From: Undaria pinnatifida
Taxonomy: Eukaryota > Sar > Phaeophyceae > Laminariales > Alariaceae
Length of the DNA: 64,000 nt
Direction of reading: 5' to 3'
Assembly (NCBI GenBank): GCA_012845835.1
Contig: JABAKD010000005.1
Location: 10,808,705-10,872,704, forward strand
The notes beneath the pieces were generated by a model. It worked only from the letters and a program-made list of their open reading frames with translations, was not told the DNA's origin and did not search any database. Positions 23,320-34,334 of this stretch are shown piece after piece; the first letter of the stretch is position 1, and each line of letters opens with the position of its first letter. Position numbers and translations under genes: made by a program.

Positions 23320-23412
23320 CCTACCTGTGACAGCGAGGATTTCGTCGAAAGTCGTCTTTGCAAGCTGTCTGTGATAATCGCGCGTGTTACGTGGTGGGTA
23401 TGTCCTCGTGAC
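23320..23412 (-). repeat. CGR family, diverged terminal fragment
   Basis: CGAGGATTTCGTCGAAAGTC, TTTGCAAGCTGTCTGTGATA and CGCGCGTGTTACG follow the order of the reverse terminal module but with many changes. Confidence 0.6.
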
Positions 23413-23635
23413 GGCTATATACATATTGTATGTGTGTAGGTCGTCGGTATTAATCGAACTTGGCCATGACAAGCAGGAGGAGCTTTCGCACTTTAGTCGA
23501 CGGGAAGAGTCATAAATAGCCCTGTAGGTATACTATAGTTGAAAGGTGGTATATATATGAAAGCCGAGATTCCAACCTGAGCCTTTGAACAGCCGCACAA
23601 CTTTAGTTTGCCCCCATCCCGTTTATTGTCCTTGC

Positions 23636-23960
23636 ATTACTTTATCTCATGCTCCCTGCCAGCAGTAACTCAGATCCGGGTCACATAGCGGGCCCTTCTC
23701 CTCCCTCCCCACCACAACAGCACGTGCCTTCGTGTTCATCGCAATAATTATTCAGCATATTTCTCCCTCGTCCATTCGTCGTGTCGAATTGTACCTACCC
23801 ACGCTGCTAGGCGCTCTCAGCAGTTGATCCTCTTGTTTGTTACATTTTGCTCAAATAAACTCAAAATCTCACCACGGTGGTAGTCGAACTCAAAGACCAA
23901 TGCTACTAGTAGCAGTATTCGAGGGTAGCCGCTAGATCACCGAGGCGACCGGTTACAACT
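23636..23960 (-). mobile_element. SINE-B retroposon (tRNA-headed)
   Basis: On the minus strand a tRNA-like head (23960-23870) reads GGTCGCCTCGGTGATCTAGC, an A-box-like element, then TTTGAGTTCGACTACCACC, a B-box. The body follows, then TGGGGAGGGAGGAGAAGGG and GTGACCCGGATCTGAGTTAC, the 3' module also seen at 34190-34290. Head-to-tail order matches the copy at 33994-34290. Confidence 0.65.
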
Positions 23961-24127
23961 TGTCTCGCACCAATTCAAAGTGGCTCGTTCTATTAACATG
24001 TTGACGGAATCGACACCATCCTCAACGCAAGTCTATTAACGCAATACTACATAGTCTATACGAGTAGTCTATATCCATACTTTTCTACCAGGTACAGTAC
24101 ACACAAGTATGTTCATACTCGTACTGT

Positions 24128-24235
24128 ACCAGGTTGTTGTTGTTGTTGTTGTTCTCACATTAACTCGCATAATCAAGTCCGTGGTCACAGGACAGGCTCC
24201 AGTCACTCTGGAGCTGAGGAATATACTACAGCAGC
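24128..24235 (-). mobile_element. SINE-C-like retroposon ending in (AAC)n
   Basis: On the minus strand: CTCCAGAGTGACTGGAGCC (a hairpin), TGTCCTGTGACCACGGACTT, GCGAGTTAATGTGAGAAC, then six AAC units. Same order at 45500-45590 and 39448-39690; shortened at 28893-28950 and 42795-42855. Confidence 0.7.
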
Positions 24236-24249
24236 AGTATATGCTACTA

Positions 24250-25985
24250 ATATACGAGGTCGCAGGGATGCCCACTGCTACTCAGTGCTTTCTCCTTATG
24301 GTGTACCAGGCATGCCGTATTTGAAGTGGTACGCAGACTCTCTGGTCTTCGAGAACAATTACCAACAAGCTGTTGGGTGGCGGTTGCATTCTGTAATGAA
24401 TGCCGGATCATTGAACGAAGGTGCCATTCATGAAAGGCGCCGAGCGGGTAGCACCTTGACCGAACCAATCAGCTGAAAAGTACCTGGTATACATGTGTTA
24501 TCGCATGCGACGCAAAACGCTGTTTGCGGTGCTTTCTATTGTTGCGTGATTGCATGACACCCGGTTTTCAAGTAGTAGTGAGCAGGTTCCCTCGATTACA
24601 AGCGCTAAACATCTGGGAAGCGCTTGCTTCCGGCGCGGAGCCTAATCATTAGGTGAAGAAACGCCTTTCTCGACCACGTTGAGGCACAGAGCTAGACACG
24701 CCATCTCGACCATCCCGTGTAGCTAATGGCCCACGTTGCCGTAGAGGTGTGCAAAAATTTGGTTCTGAGGCTCCTAACCACTTTTGAAGAGTTTTATACT
24801 ATTAATAGTATACCTCACCCAACAAAACATTTTGAGCTAAATAAAAGCTGGAAGTGCAACACCATGAAAAATCCCATGGCCGAGAAATTTACCTAAAAAA
24901 CAATCTTTTTTAATCAACAATAATATTTCCAAGATTTCGGGCTGGTGGGCCCAGTCAGGTAGAAAACAAAACAGCAAAAGAGTGATGCGGCTATCGCATG
25001 CCTGCGCCGAAAAAAACGGGTGGCGGCACTTTCAAGTATACTTGAAGGCAGTTGGGAGATTCCCTCGTCTACAATGAATGCTTAGTCATTTAAGCAAGAC
25101 GTTTCAAGGATCGCGGTTGCTTTCTGCAATGCCGGGCGATTTCGTGAAGACGACACCTTCCTGACCACGCACGAGGCACTGATGGGACGCCACCTTGTCC
25201 ACCACGCTATCCGAAAAAGCTCGAAATAATACCGTGCGGGGAGTCCAGTTGTTTTTATCGGCAGCGCTGTTGGCTTTAGGACCTGGGTGTTGGGATACCT
25301 ACTATTATGGACCCATAAACATTCAACTGCAAGACCCCAAACATCTCTCCCAATGGGAAACGCATCCACCGTAATATAACCAAGACAACACAGCCTTTAA
25401 AAAAAAACTTATAAATCGATTTTCTCGACACACGGAAGAGTGCAGTCGCCGATCGATCCGTCTATGGGCAGGTCCCAGAGAGATATCTCTGTCCAAAGCG
25501 GCCGCACTCGTTGTGTTTGCCCCCCCTTCGGATAATTTGAAAAATGTCCTGAAAGTCTTGTGTCAGAAATGGGTTGTTAGCATGCGCGTCATGCGGTAGC
25601 TGCGCCCGCTTGGCATAAACGATCGCAACACGTGTACATGCTTCGACCACGCCGTCTGAGTCGCTATTTGGGCTAGACACAGGAGTGATCCCTACATAGT
25701 GCCGGAATGCGCCAGCGGGAAATACCGACACAATAGCGGCAACCGGCCCTACTCTGCGAACTGCTACTACTTGGCGTTCCCTTTTGCGCCGAACGATATA
25801 CAGGCACTGCTGATGATGTATCTTGCAGCCGGCTTAACTATGATGTTTATGGAGGTTCTGACGCTGAGATAAGAATAGCTGCAGAAGTAGGCGACGCTTC
25901 CTGTGAAAAAAAAAAAATTAAAAAAAACGTCGAAAACCGGCACTACCCAACCAGCACTATATAACAACAAAACTTCTTAAAAACC
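24250..25985. other. Gene-free stretch
   Basis: Short degenerate frames only. AAAAATCCCATGGCC near 24865 resembles segments near 8683 and 21557, suggesting another diverged dispersed repeat. No gene is supported. Confidence 0.35.
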
Positions 25986-26815
25986 CCTCCCCCTCCCCCC
26001 CTCCCTCCCTCTTTTTCTTTTTTTCTTGCTCTCCCTTGCTCCAACGCCCCGCCTAATGTCGAAATCTGCTAGTGTAATAATAACTTCACGCACTAGATAT
26101 CACCGAATTATCTTTCTAGGGTCATCCATGCCGCTGCTTTCCCCCCCCCCCCGCCCCACCCCCCCGCCCCGAACGCCCCCTCCTTCCCCACCACCCACAC
26201 CATCACCTAGACCTAGCACAACAAGTATAGCAAGCCCCTTCTCTCTCCCCCCCCCCCCACCTCCCTTCCCCCCCCCCCCCTCACCCCCTCGGACACTCCG
26301 CCCTCTACTCACCGATTGTACGACTTACAGTACATACATGGTAAACTGGTGCATTCTTTTCAAAACCGTCACATTTATGCATATTTTCCATGCACAAATT
26401 GAGCTGCCCCGCCCGTCCCCTCCCCCCCCCCTTCCCCCCCCCCTTCCCCCCCCCCTCCAACCCTGCTCCCATTTAATCAAACCCAAGCCCTCACGTCCTT
26501 CAAACCTCCGCCCTCCCATCGGCGGTTATTCGACTTACAGGATTCACTTGATAAACGGATGCATTTCCATCCACAGCGAGCTGTCAGATTTTGTCCCCCT
26601 CAGAAACGGGTTTTATAGTTTCCGCCCACAGACTGCTTAACATCACCCTGTTGATCTTGGTAAGCTACACTGTGTGTAGTTGCAAGGGGAGTAGCCGACC
26701 TATACCCTTAATGAGGACACACAACCCGTAGTACGCTCGATCGGAGTATCACACACAGCTTGCAAAGATGAGTTTCGACAAAATATTCGATCTCACAGCT
26801 GGAGCGTATTTTCAT
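25985..26815 (+). repeat. CGR family, long copy with C tracts
   Basis: The fullest forward copy. Modules in order: a T/C-rich start, CTAATGTCGAAATCTGC, CACTAGATATCACC, TTATCTTTCTAGGGTCATCC, C tracts (26141-26310), CACCxAGACCTAGCAC, GATTGTACGACTTACAG, GGTAAACTGGTGCATTC, a second C block (26399-26470), CATCGGCGGTTATTCGAC, CAGATTTTGTCCCCCTCAG and the terminal module ending GCTGGAGCGTATT. A proline-rich frame of 204 codons here reflects the C tracts. Confidence 0.92.
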
Positions 26816-26829
26816 TTTTTAAAATACTA

Positions 26830-27310
26830 AGTAATAAACTGGTGTTTTTTTTTTGTTCTTTTTTTTTTTTAACCGTCAGATTTATCCCCTTGAAAGGATT
26901 TATAGCTTACATGCACAAATTGCCCTTCCCTCCCCCCCCCCCCCCCCCCCACCCTCCAAACCCGCTCGCTTTTGATCAAACCAGGCCCCCACGTCCTTCA
27001 AAACTCGCCCCCCCCCCCCTCACCGGTTATTCGACTTACAAGATTCACTTGATAATAGAATACATTTCCCTCCACAGCTGTCACATTTTGTCCCCCTCAG
27101 AAACGGGTTTTATAGTTTCCGCGCACAGACTGACTAAAATCACCCGGTTGACCCTGATAGCTACACTGTAGTTGTAAGGGGAGTCGCCGACCTATATCCT
27201 AAATGAGGACACACAACTCGTAATACGCGCGATCGGAGTATCACAGACAGCTTGCAAAGATGAGTTTCGATGAAAATATTCGATCTCACAGCTGGAGCGT
27301 ATTTTCATTT
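26830..27310 (+). repeat. CGR family, tandem second copy
   Basis: It starts at AATAAACTGGTG, has ACCGTCAGATTTATCCCC, a C19-type tract at 26932-26950, CACCGGTTATTCGAC, and the terminal module ending GCTGGAGCGTATTTTC. Directly abuts the previous copy head-to-tail. Confidence 0.92.
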
Positions 27311-27314
27311 TTTA

Positions 27315-27910
27315 TAATAATAACAAATAGTCTAATTCATCACGCACCCTCAAGCAAAGTACCCGTAATATGGGCAAGGCTTGAAGGCGTGGGCTGAGAT
27401 AAGGTCAGGCACTTTCGGTCCGAAATAGTTCCAACTGCCGTGGTTCGTCGCTCAAGACTGCTGCCTATATTTTTTCTCCTTATTTTTTTTTTTTTCATCC
27501 TCCGGCTCGAGTATGGAAAAATATAGCTCAAACTGACCACACCTCCAATAATTTTTCATACACGTCGTCTCGGCTGTCGATTTAAGTCAACTTCATTCGC
27601 AACCCAGCGCTGGCTGGCGTGTCCTTCGGTTCTCACTACAGCGATAGCGTGAGCTTTCCCTATCGAGATTTAATATCATCCCGGAATATGTATCGGTGGA
27701 AAACCGATGATTCGGCCTAAACTAAAGCTCTTGAAGTTGGTGCTTGGCGTTTGGTTGGTGTACACAGCAGCAGAAAATTCGTTACGTACGTGGCGCAGTT
27801 AATCCATACCAGGTATGATTGTTCATCAGGCCGCACTCTTGTTGTCCCCAAGAGTGAACTAATAGTATTGATGGAGGAATAAAGGTCCTGGTGTCATATA
27901 TATGAATGAG
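27315..27910. other. Gene-free stretch
   Basis: No frame or repeat is supported. One CATACCAGGTATG motif lies at 27808. Confidence 0.35.
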
Positions 27911-27915
27911 CCACC

Positions 27916-28227
27916 GGTCGCCCCGGTGGCGTATCAGGTTATCCTCGAGCCTGGTATAGGTCAGTTTCGTGAGTTCGAGCCCCGCCGAGTGCATACTCGT
28001 ATAAATTCGTTGGGACTTTTTCTTGTGGACAAATTGACTTGCGGAAAGCGCGAGAGCGTGAGTTAGCAATTTTCGATGAAAGATCGACGAGCAGTGGGAT
28101 TGCTGAACCCTATGCGCGATAAAAATTGTAGGCAAGAACCGGGGAGGAGAAGGGATGACACCTGTGACCACGGCTTGTCCAGAACCTGGAAAGTAAAAGT
28201 GTGCAAAAAAAAAAAAAAAAAAAAAAA
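27916..28227 (+). mobile_element. SINE-A retroposon, best full-length copy
   Basis: The head GGTCGCCCCGGTGGCGTATC and, 50 bp on, CGTGAGTTCGAGCCCCGCC give tRNA A-box-like and B-box elements for internal RNA polymerase III promotion. The body has GTTGGGACTTTTTCTTG, GCGGAAAGCGCGAGAGCG, CCCTATGCGCGATAAAA and GACACCTGTGACCACGGCTT, and ends in about 23 A. Length near 312 bp. Other copies: 45029-45706 (interrupted), 46020-46314, and 43255-43855 (minus, rearranged). Confidence 0.88.
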
Positions 28228-28564
28228 TAGAAATGAATGAATAGCTTTCTCTTGTTTTCTTGTGCTTTCTGCAAAGAGTTCAAAAAAGCGTTCGACGTTA
28301 AAGCTCACATGCTGCACATTGATTATTGGAGGGTGGTAAGCTTCACATCTACGGAGGTCCCCATGTGAGAGGTCCCAGAAAACCTTGGCGCTGCCATACC
28401 CCTAATATATGGTGGCATGCGTTGGTGTAGGGGCTGCATTGGATCAACCCCTGTACCTTGATCCTTGATCCCAAACTTCGAGGAAGTGGGCAGAACCATA
28501 CATCTATACAACAGTGAACAGTCCGACTCCTCGAACATCTGTCCGGAACAAATACGGCATGTTG

Positions 28565-28745
28565 CTGCTGCGGCCGCGTAATATGATACAGCTTCATACG
28601 CGCTATCTGCACAAAGAATTAGTTGATATTACTCGTATTATCAATACGTACCTGGTAGTAAATAATAACGACGACACCTGTGACCACGGCCTGTCCAGAC
28701 GCTGGAAAGTAGGAGTGTGTGTGAGAAAAATTAAAATCAAAAAGT
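28565..28745 (+). repeat. SINE-A tail fragment
   Basis: GACACCTGTGACCACGGCCT then GTCCAGACGCTGGAAAGTAG and an A-rich end match the SINE-A 3' part; the head is absent. Confidence 0.65.
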
Positions 28746-28892
28746 CGTGTGCGCCATACCGCAGTACCAAGTTGAGGATCTCCAATTCAGGGAGACCAGT
28801 AGCGGTCCGCAGCTTAGGAACAAAATACTCCCTGTATGTGTGTGCATGACATGTGTTATGTCACCATGATGTGTCTTACGTATATATATTGT

Positions 28893-28950
28893 GTGACCAC
28901 GGACTCTAGATTTTTGACAAGAGTTAATGTGAGAAAACAACAACAACATA
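28893..28950 (+). mobile_element. SINE-C 3' fragment
   Basis: GTGTGACCACGGACTCTAG, GAGTTAATGTGAGAAAACAA and CAACAAC; nearly identical to 42795-42855. Confidence 0.7.
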
Positions 28951-29032
28951 ATGTCATGCTATCAATACTAACATGCGTTATGGAAAGATATTCGATTTAC
29001 ATCGGAACGGCATCTACTCTATCTTTAGTCTA

Positions 29033-29340
29033 TTAACACAACCCGTACTACGCGCGATCGGAGTATCACACACACACAGCTTGCACAGATGAGTTTCGAC
29101 AAAATATTCGATCTCACAGCTTGAGTGTATTTTAATCTTTAAAGTCTGATAATATTATTATAAAAATCAAAATACACTCCAGCCGTGAGATCGAATATTT
29201 TGTCGACAAAATATTCGTTCTCACAGCTGGAGTGTATTTTAGTCTTCGAAGTCTGATCATATTATTATAAAAATCAAAATACGCTCCAGCTGTGTGAGAT
29301 CGAATATTTTGTCGCAACTCATATTTGCAAGCTGTGTGTT
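29033..29340. repeat. CGR termini in alternating orientation
   Basis: A forward end (29033-29131, ending CAGCTTGAGTGTATTTTAAT), a reverse end (29165-29205), a forward end (29203-29242) and a reverse end (29277-29340) follow each other. The junctions share GTCTGATxATATTATTATAA and AAAATCAAAATAC. The middle reverse and forward ends fuse at TTTTGTCGACAAAA. Confidence 0.85.
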
Positions 29341-29406
29341 ATTTTTGTCGGAGGGCGAAAATAATAACAAAAATAATATTAGTAGTGAATGAATAAAAAT
29401 TCAGTC

Positions 29407-29562
29407 GGTGGCCCTATATAGTGCGGGTGTCCGATATTGTGGGGGTGAAATCATCTTTCACAATATAGACCCCTTTATAGTGGCCGGTTTTTAGATAGTG
29501 CGGGTGCCCGGTATAGTGCGGGTAAATCTTCGTGACATGTACCCGCACTATATAGCGCCACC
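29407..29562. mobile_element. TIR element family T2 (156 bp MITE-like)
   Basis: Terminal inverted repeats GGTGGCCCTATATAGTGCGG and, at the right, CCGCACTATATAGCGCCACC match in 19 of 20 positions. Inside are two more ATAGTGCGGGT motifs and a hairpin (ATATTGTG / CACAATAT). The internal motif recalls the CTATAGTGCGG of R1. No coding capacity. Confidence 0.85.
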
Positions 29563-29569
29563 TACAGTA

Positions 29570-30028
29570 GCAATGAAATCGAATCCATGGGCTGTGGTAC
29601 TGGGTTAGAGACAGATTTGTGGAGGTTAGACGTGGGGTCTATCTACACACGCAGCTTGTGACCCCAAACAAGAAGTACACGAAGATGCCTCCTCGCACAC
29701 ACAGTCGTAGAGCAAAAGTGATCAACCTCCTACAGCGCGTCCTCTGAAATATGTATGTATGTCGTCAATCCTACGGGTTTTCGACTCCGACTGTTTTTCA
29801 GTGTAACGACAAACAGGCGGGGAGCGGGGGGCGGGGGGGGGGCGGGCGGGGGGCTCAACGCCGAAAGCCCTCGCCTAGGTTCCGACCCTAACGCCAACTG
29901 CAATGAATGTTTACCTTGATCTCCGCGACCCTTAGGAATAATTAATGATGCCGGGAAAAAATACAGTGACATAGATAGTGCGTATTGCGAGAATGGCCGA
30001 ACATACCTCTTGAGCACATTACAATGGG
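29570..30028. other. Gene-free stretch with G tracts
   Basis: 29815-29851 carries dense G runs. A minus frame over it (29730-30017) is proline-rich because of them. No gene is supported. Confidence 0.4.
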
Positions 30029-30029
30029 T

Positions 30030-30175
30030 GTGTTCTTCGCATCAAACTGTTATTTCCACCCATCTATATCCAGCACAACCATTAGTGTCTGTGCTGCTGA
30101 TGCCTCCTCGAGAGACGATCCTCTGGGACCACAGGCAGACTAAGAAATACAAAAAAAAAGCTTATTAGTCTAGTC
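30030..30175 (+). repeat. Interspersed repeat R3, copy 1 (short)
   Basis: GTGTGTTCTTCGCATC, TTCCACCCATCTATATCCA and GATGCCTCCTCGAGAGA align in order with 36890-37320 and 51775-52180. Confidence 0.6.
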
Positions 30176-30366
30176 TATATTTGAGATGATGCTTGTCGTT
30201 GATTATCATATTGGATAGCTACTTGATAATACGAAAACAAGGTCATCTTGTATACATTGCGAGTTGTTCGTAAAACAGACAGTTATGATAGGCATTATGT
30301 TAGATGTCGTGTATCGATGCAGTCTTTGGCATGCAGAAATCCCAGCAGTAACATCTAGGACATATT

Positions 30367-30512
30367 ATGTTGCAAGGGAAGTCGCCGACCCATATCCTCA
30401 GACCTAATGAGGACACACAACCCGTAATACGCGCGATCGGAGTATCACACACAGCTTGCAAAGATGAGTATCGACGAAATCTTCGATCTCACAGCTGGAG
30501 TGTATTTTTATT
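30367..30512 (+). repeat. CGR family, terminal module
   Basis: GTTGCAAGGGAAGTCGCCGA through CGCGCGATCGGAGTATCAC to CTCACAGCTGGAGTGTATTT; the rest is missing. Confidence 0.88.
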
Positions 30513-30514
30513 TT

Positions 30515-31150
30515 CAGAATGATGCACAGCAGCAGTGTGCAGGCTAATCATATCTAAAATAAAGTACATATGTAGTACGTACTGGTGGACAATCTTCGAT
30601 ATCCCTCCGGATTGCAAAATTAGCAACATAGTCTAGGCTACATTCGTAAGGTCATGTGTTCGTACCCTGGACTTACATCGGTTAGTGCCGCTGTTCAAGG
30701 GAACCATTGCAAGGGGGTCCGTTTTTCGTTTGTGTGCACCTGATTTTGAGGGTCCTTGTCTTTGAGCTACGAGCGGACGCACACGCGCATCGCCCCACCC
30801 CCATGTGCTCACTCCACTTTGCTCACCACCATCAGCTCTCATCTGCTGAGCAAATCAATCAATCAATATCGGCCTGGGTTCGTCAACCATCTTCTCCTCT
30901 TCTTCTTGGAAGCTCTTCTGCATGAGGCACACTTTTCCGTGGGCCTGCGTATAACCTCTTGAAACTTTTTATGACTGTGTCGTGATCGGGTCATCCTAAA
31001 GCGACCCTACGCAACAAACGTAAACCAGCCACGAGCAGACACCCTCTACGCACAGCCACCTAAAAGCTAATAGATTTAGCAATGCAATGATGCCAACCGC
31101 AATGCGCCCACGCGCGAGACCACGATACTTCCTAGTACTATATATTGTTG
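30515..31150. other. Gene-free stretch with a weak tRNA-like segment
   Basis: 30625-30685 has CATAGTCTAGGCTACATTCG and CATGTGTTCGTACCCTGGA, weakly like A- and B-boxes, possibly an old retroposon head. Otherwise nothing is seen. Confidence 0.3.
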
Positions 31151-31154
31151 TACT

Positions 31155-31340
31155 TGAAAATTACGGCAAAACAGAATGCTGGCCTTCTCGCAAGAAACGT
31201 GCAAATCAGGCTCTTGTCAGGCTGACGATACTATTGTACGAAGGCGAGAGCAAAAGCACACGTTCTCATGTTATCGGTCCCCGACAAGGCGCTGGTACAA
31301 GTATCCTAGTAGCACTAAAAAAGCACTTTGCCTTTTTCTG
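31155..31340 (+). repeat. Interspersed repeat R2, copy 2
   Basis: Same landmarks as 18990-19245 in the same order, with small indels. Confidence 0.75.
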
Positions 31341-31479
31341 CACGAATAAGGGTCCCCGTTTTTGTCATTCCATAGTTCGTACTACCGCAGTGTCATGCAT
31401 GCACAGCGGTAAATAGTGACTACCAGGTATAATATAGTCTATAGGCTAAGAGCTTGATCAGTCGCGTCCTTGTGAGCGG

Positions 31480-31700
31480 GCCGGTACTGTTGAGCAATTC
31501 TTAGCGAGTGAGACGAGGGAGGAGAAGGCTTAACCTCTCGAAAACAAAATGAACGCGCACGTACCGTAGTGGGGAGGGAGGAGTATCTCTGTGCAGGCGA
31601 GGTGCCCCTGGGTCTGAGTGAGGTCTAGGGAGAGGGAAATTATATAGAGTAGAGTGCTGATATATTAGACTAGACTATTATATGGAGGGGTGGAGGAAAA
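31480..31700 (+). repeat. SINE-B body/tail fragment
   Basis: GCGAGTGAGACGAGGGAGG, ACGTACCGTAGTGGGGAGGG, GGGTCTGAGTGAGGTCTAGG and an A-rich run at 31698. Head missing. Confidence 0.55.
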
Positions 31701-31704
31701 AAAA

Positions 31705-32200
31705 AACATGCCTGGAATATAGACTAGTCTAGTCTAAACATTTCGGCATCTCATTGCTGAACCTAACACAAGCCTTTTTTGTGTGTTGGTGTTTGAATTA
31801 TTTTCTCTATCATGTTGGTTGCAGAGCCCCGGGACCAACACAGTCAGCCAGCAGCACGAACAAGATGTAAGTATGGACAGCAGTTCGTACAGCCTCGTCT
31901 ATATGCGGAACAAGGTCCACCAGGTGGCATGTTTATCATACCTGATGTAGGAACTAATAATTAGTTATCGCGGTAACATCAGTTTTGAGTTTGTGGGTGC
32001 AACTTTATCAAATCATCATGTAATGTATGGAGTTGATGCTGACAAGTTGATAACCTCGTCGTGCTAACTGCTAGCTGCTGTGTGCTCCACAATCTCGGTA
32101 GGTCCATGGGAACGTAAAGCTCGAGCGCTCTCCACAGTAGAGCTATGCCCGCTATATTGTGTAGTGGTCGTGACTTGGACAAATTCTTATTTCACGTATT
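31705..32200. other. Gene-free stretch
   Basis: Several TAGACTAG/TAGTCTA motifs at 31664-31735. No frame or family supported. Confidence 0.3.
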
Positions 32201-32204
32201 ATGT

Positions 32205-32695
32205 CGCTCCCTCTTGTTCAAACCCATGATACCCCCACGCCCTTGAAAACTCCGCCCTTCCCTCACCGGTTATACGACTTACAGGATACACTTGATAAAC
32301 TGATGCTTTTCCTTTCACAGCTGTCAGATTTTGTCCCCCTCAGAGACGGGTTTTATAGTTTCCGCGCACAGACTGACTAAAATCATCCTGTTGACCCTGA
32401 TAGCTACACTGTAGTTGTAAGGGGAGTCGCCGACCTATATCCTTAATGAGGACACACAACCCGTAATGCGCGCGATCGGAGTAGCACACACAGCTTGCAA
32501 AGATGAGTTTCGACAAAATCTTCGATCTCACAGCTGGAATGTTTTTTTTTTTTTTTTGTTCATACCAGGTATAGACTACATATATTCACACAACTCGTAA
32601 TGCGCGCGATCGGAGTATCACACACAGCTTGCAAAGATGAGTTTCGACGAAATCTTCGATCTCACAGCTAGCTGGAGTGGATTTTCATTTTTTAT
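32205..32695 (+). repeat. CGR family, one copy plus a second terminal module
   Basis: 32205-32545 holds CACCGGTTATACGACTTACA, GATAAACTGATGC, CAGATTTTGTCCCCCTCAG and the terminal module. After a T15 run, 32580-32690 repeats the last 110 bp (GCGCGATCGGAGTATCAC to GGAGTGGATTTTC). Confidence 0.9.
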
Positions 32696-32699
32696 AATA

Positions 32700-33175
32700 T
32701 ATTTATCTCAATGCTCAGTGCGAGAGAATCAAGGATTTGCGCGCAGGCAGGCGTGACTAGGAAGAATTTATAGCCGATTTTCACTCTGAAATGCCCAGTG
32801 TATTCCCCATTCTGCTAGTTGAATCAGCCTTGGCGGTCTTCACAATGAGAGCTTCATACAACGCCATTAGACTATGCATCGTAGTACTGCGTCGTCGTTT
32901 GGGTTATGGATTTCGTGCATTCACAGAGGTGTTGTTGGATTAGTCTATGGGTTCCCTTGTATGTCGAGACAGGAGGATGATGATAAGAACAAGCGCTGCC
33001 ACACGTTGTCAGATTTTACACAAAATGGAAACTGACAAGCTTGTGTACAATCTTGAGTTGGATGAATCAATCAATGTCTTGTATTAATAGTCGATCTTCT
33101 CTATGAAAGCCTCAATGCTTGTTGTGTAGGCTTGCGTTGGATCAAGCAATACATATGTACATACCCGGTATCAAC
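32700..33175. other. Gene-free stretch
   Basis: No gene, hairpin or repeat family recognised; two TAGACTA-type motifs. Confidence 0.3.
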
Positions 33176-33254
33176 TTAGTCGGTCCTCACTACAAGTGTG
33201 CACGCGTGCCCTGTGAAGAGGTAGGTGAAAAGCGTTCCCAATAAAAGTCAGTAA

Positions 33255-33580
33255 AATAAACGTGTTAACGGGTTCGAACCCTTCGGAGGGCATGCTCGTG
33301 CTCGCAGATATTCTTACGTACAAACAATCCTAGCGGAAAGCGCGAGACCGTCTATTGGGAAAAATCGACGTGCATCAACGAGCTAAAAATCCCGAAAAAA
33401 AAGAGTGGATATACGTTGAACGCTATATATGCACGATACAAAATGAAGGAACACACCGGCGAGGAAGCGAGGCAATACCTCTGACCACGGCTTGTCTGCA
33501 AGGCCACTCAGAGTGAAACCTCTTATTATACGAGTCGAGCTGGAAAGTAAAAAGTGAGTATTATGTTGAAATTATCAAAA
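33255..33580 (+). mobile_element. Diverged SINE-A copy
   Basis: A B-box-like ACGGGTTCGAACCCTTCGG at 33270, CGGAAAGCGCGAGACCG, ACGATACAAAATGAAGG, CTCTGACCACGGCTTGTC and GCTGGAAAGTAAAAAGTG occur in SINE-A order. Confidence 0.6.
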
Positions 33581-33993
33581 CAAAACGAAAAGATTTTCAA
33601 TGTTTCCGAAAGCGTGAGTTTGATAAATTCGGTCCATCCTCACTGTACCACAAGAGGTGCAATGTTTGCGCGGCCGTCAGCTGGACCAACAACAAAAATC
33701 GACCAAGACTGAGAAGGCTGTGGTGTTTCCGTCGTCGTACTAGTCGTGAGTTGGGCGAGTCTAGTCGGTCCGGGCCTCGGGGGCTATAATGCTCGTTGTG
33801 CTGTCGTGAGTTGGACCATTTTTTATTTTTTATTTTTAATGTTTAATGGACGATCCTCGCCATTATTCAACGCCCCCGGTGGTTCAGCCGTCGTCATGGC
33901 TTGGATCCACTAGGTCGATCCCCCAACTGTATGTATGAGCTCCAATGTCTCAGCCGCGTCACGAGTTTGACCCAACAATCAGTGAAAATTAGC

Positions 33994-34290
33994 TGGTTGC
34001 CCCGGTGGTCTTGAACACTACTCAGGAGGTTGGAGTCAGGGGTTCAGCTCTCGGTATTGTGAAGATATTTTCTAAATACAGAGACCAGCTGCCGAGCGTA
34101 GAGTATGGTGGGTAAAAACCGTTCGTTGCGAGTGGGCAAGGGAAGAAAGGGCCGACGTCTCCTCGCGAAGGAAACAGAGGCACCTACCGTGCTAGGGGGG
34201 GGGGGGGGGGGGCGGAGAGCTTAGTGACCCAGGATCTGAGTTACGTTTAGGGAGGGAAACGGAGGAAGAAATAGTGCGTAGATAATAGAT
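33994..34290 (+). mobile_element. SINE-B retroposon with G18 run
   Basis: Head GGTTGCCCCGGTGGTCTTG and GTCAGGGGTTCAGCTCTCGG (B-box like), then CGTTCGTTGCGAGTGGG, CACCTACCGTGCTAGGGG running into 18 G, GTGACCCAGGATCTGAGTTA and GGGAGGGAAACGG. Confidence 0.65.
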
Positions 34291-34334
34291 TGAATAAGAA
34301 TAACACTAGACTATAGTCTATAGACTATATTAAA

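Noticed and set aside
26026-26640. 204-codon proline-rich open frame
   Set aside because: It follows C tracts of a repeat copy; the same happens in other CGR copies on either strand.
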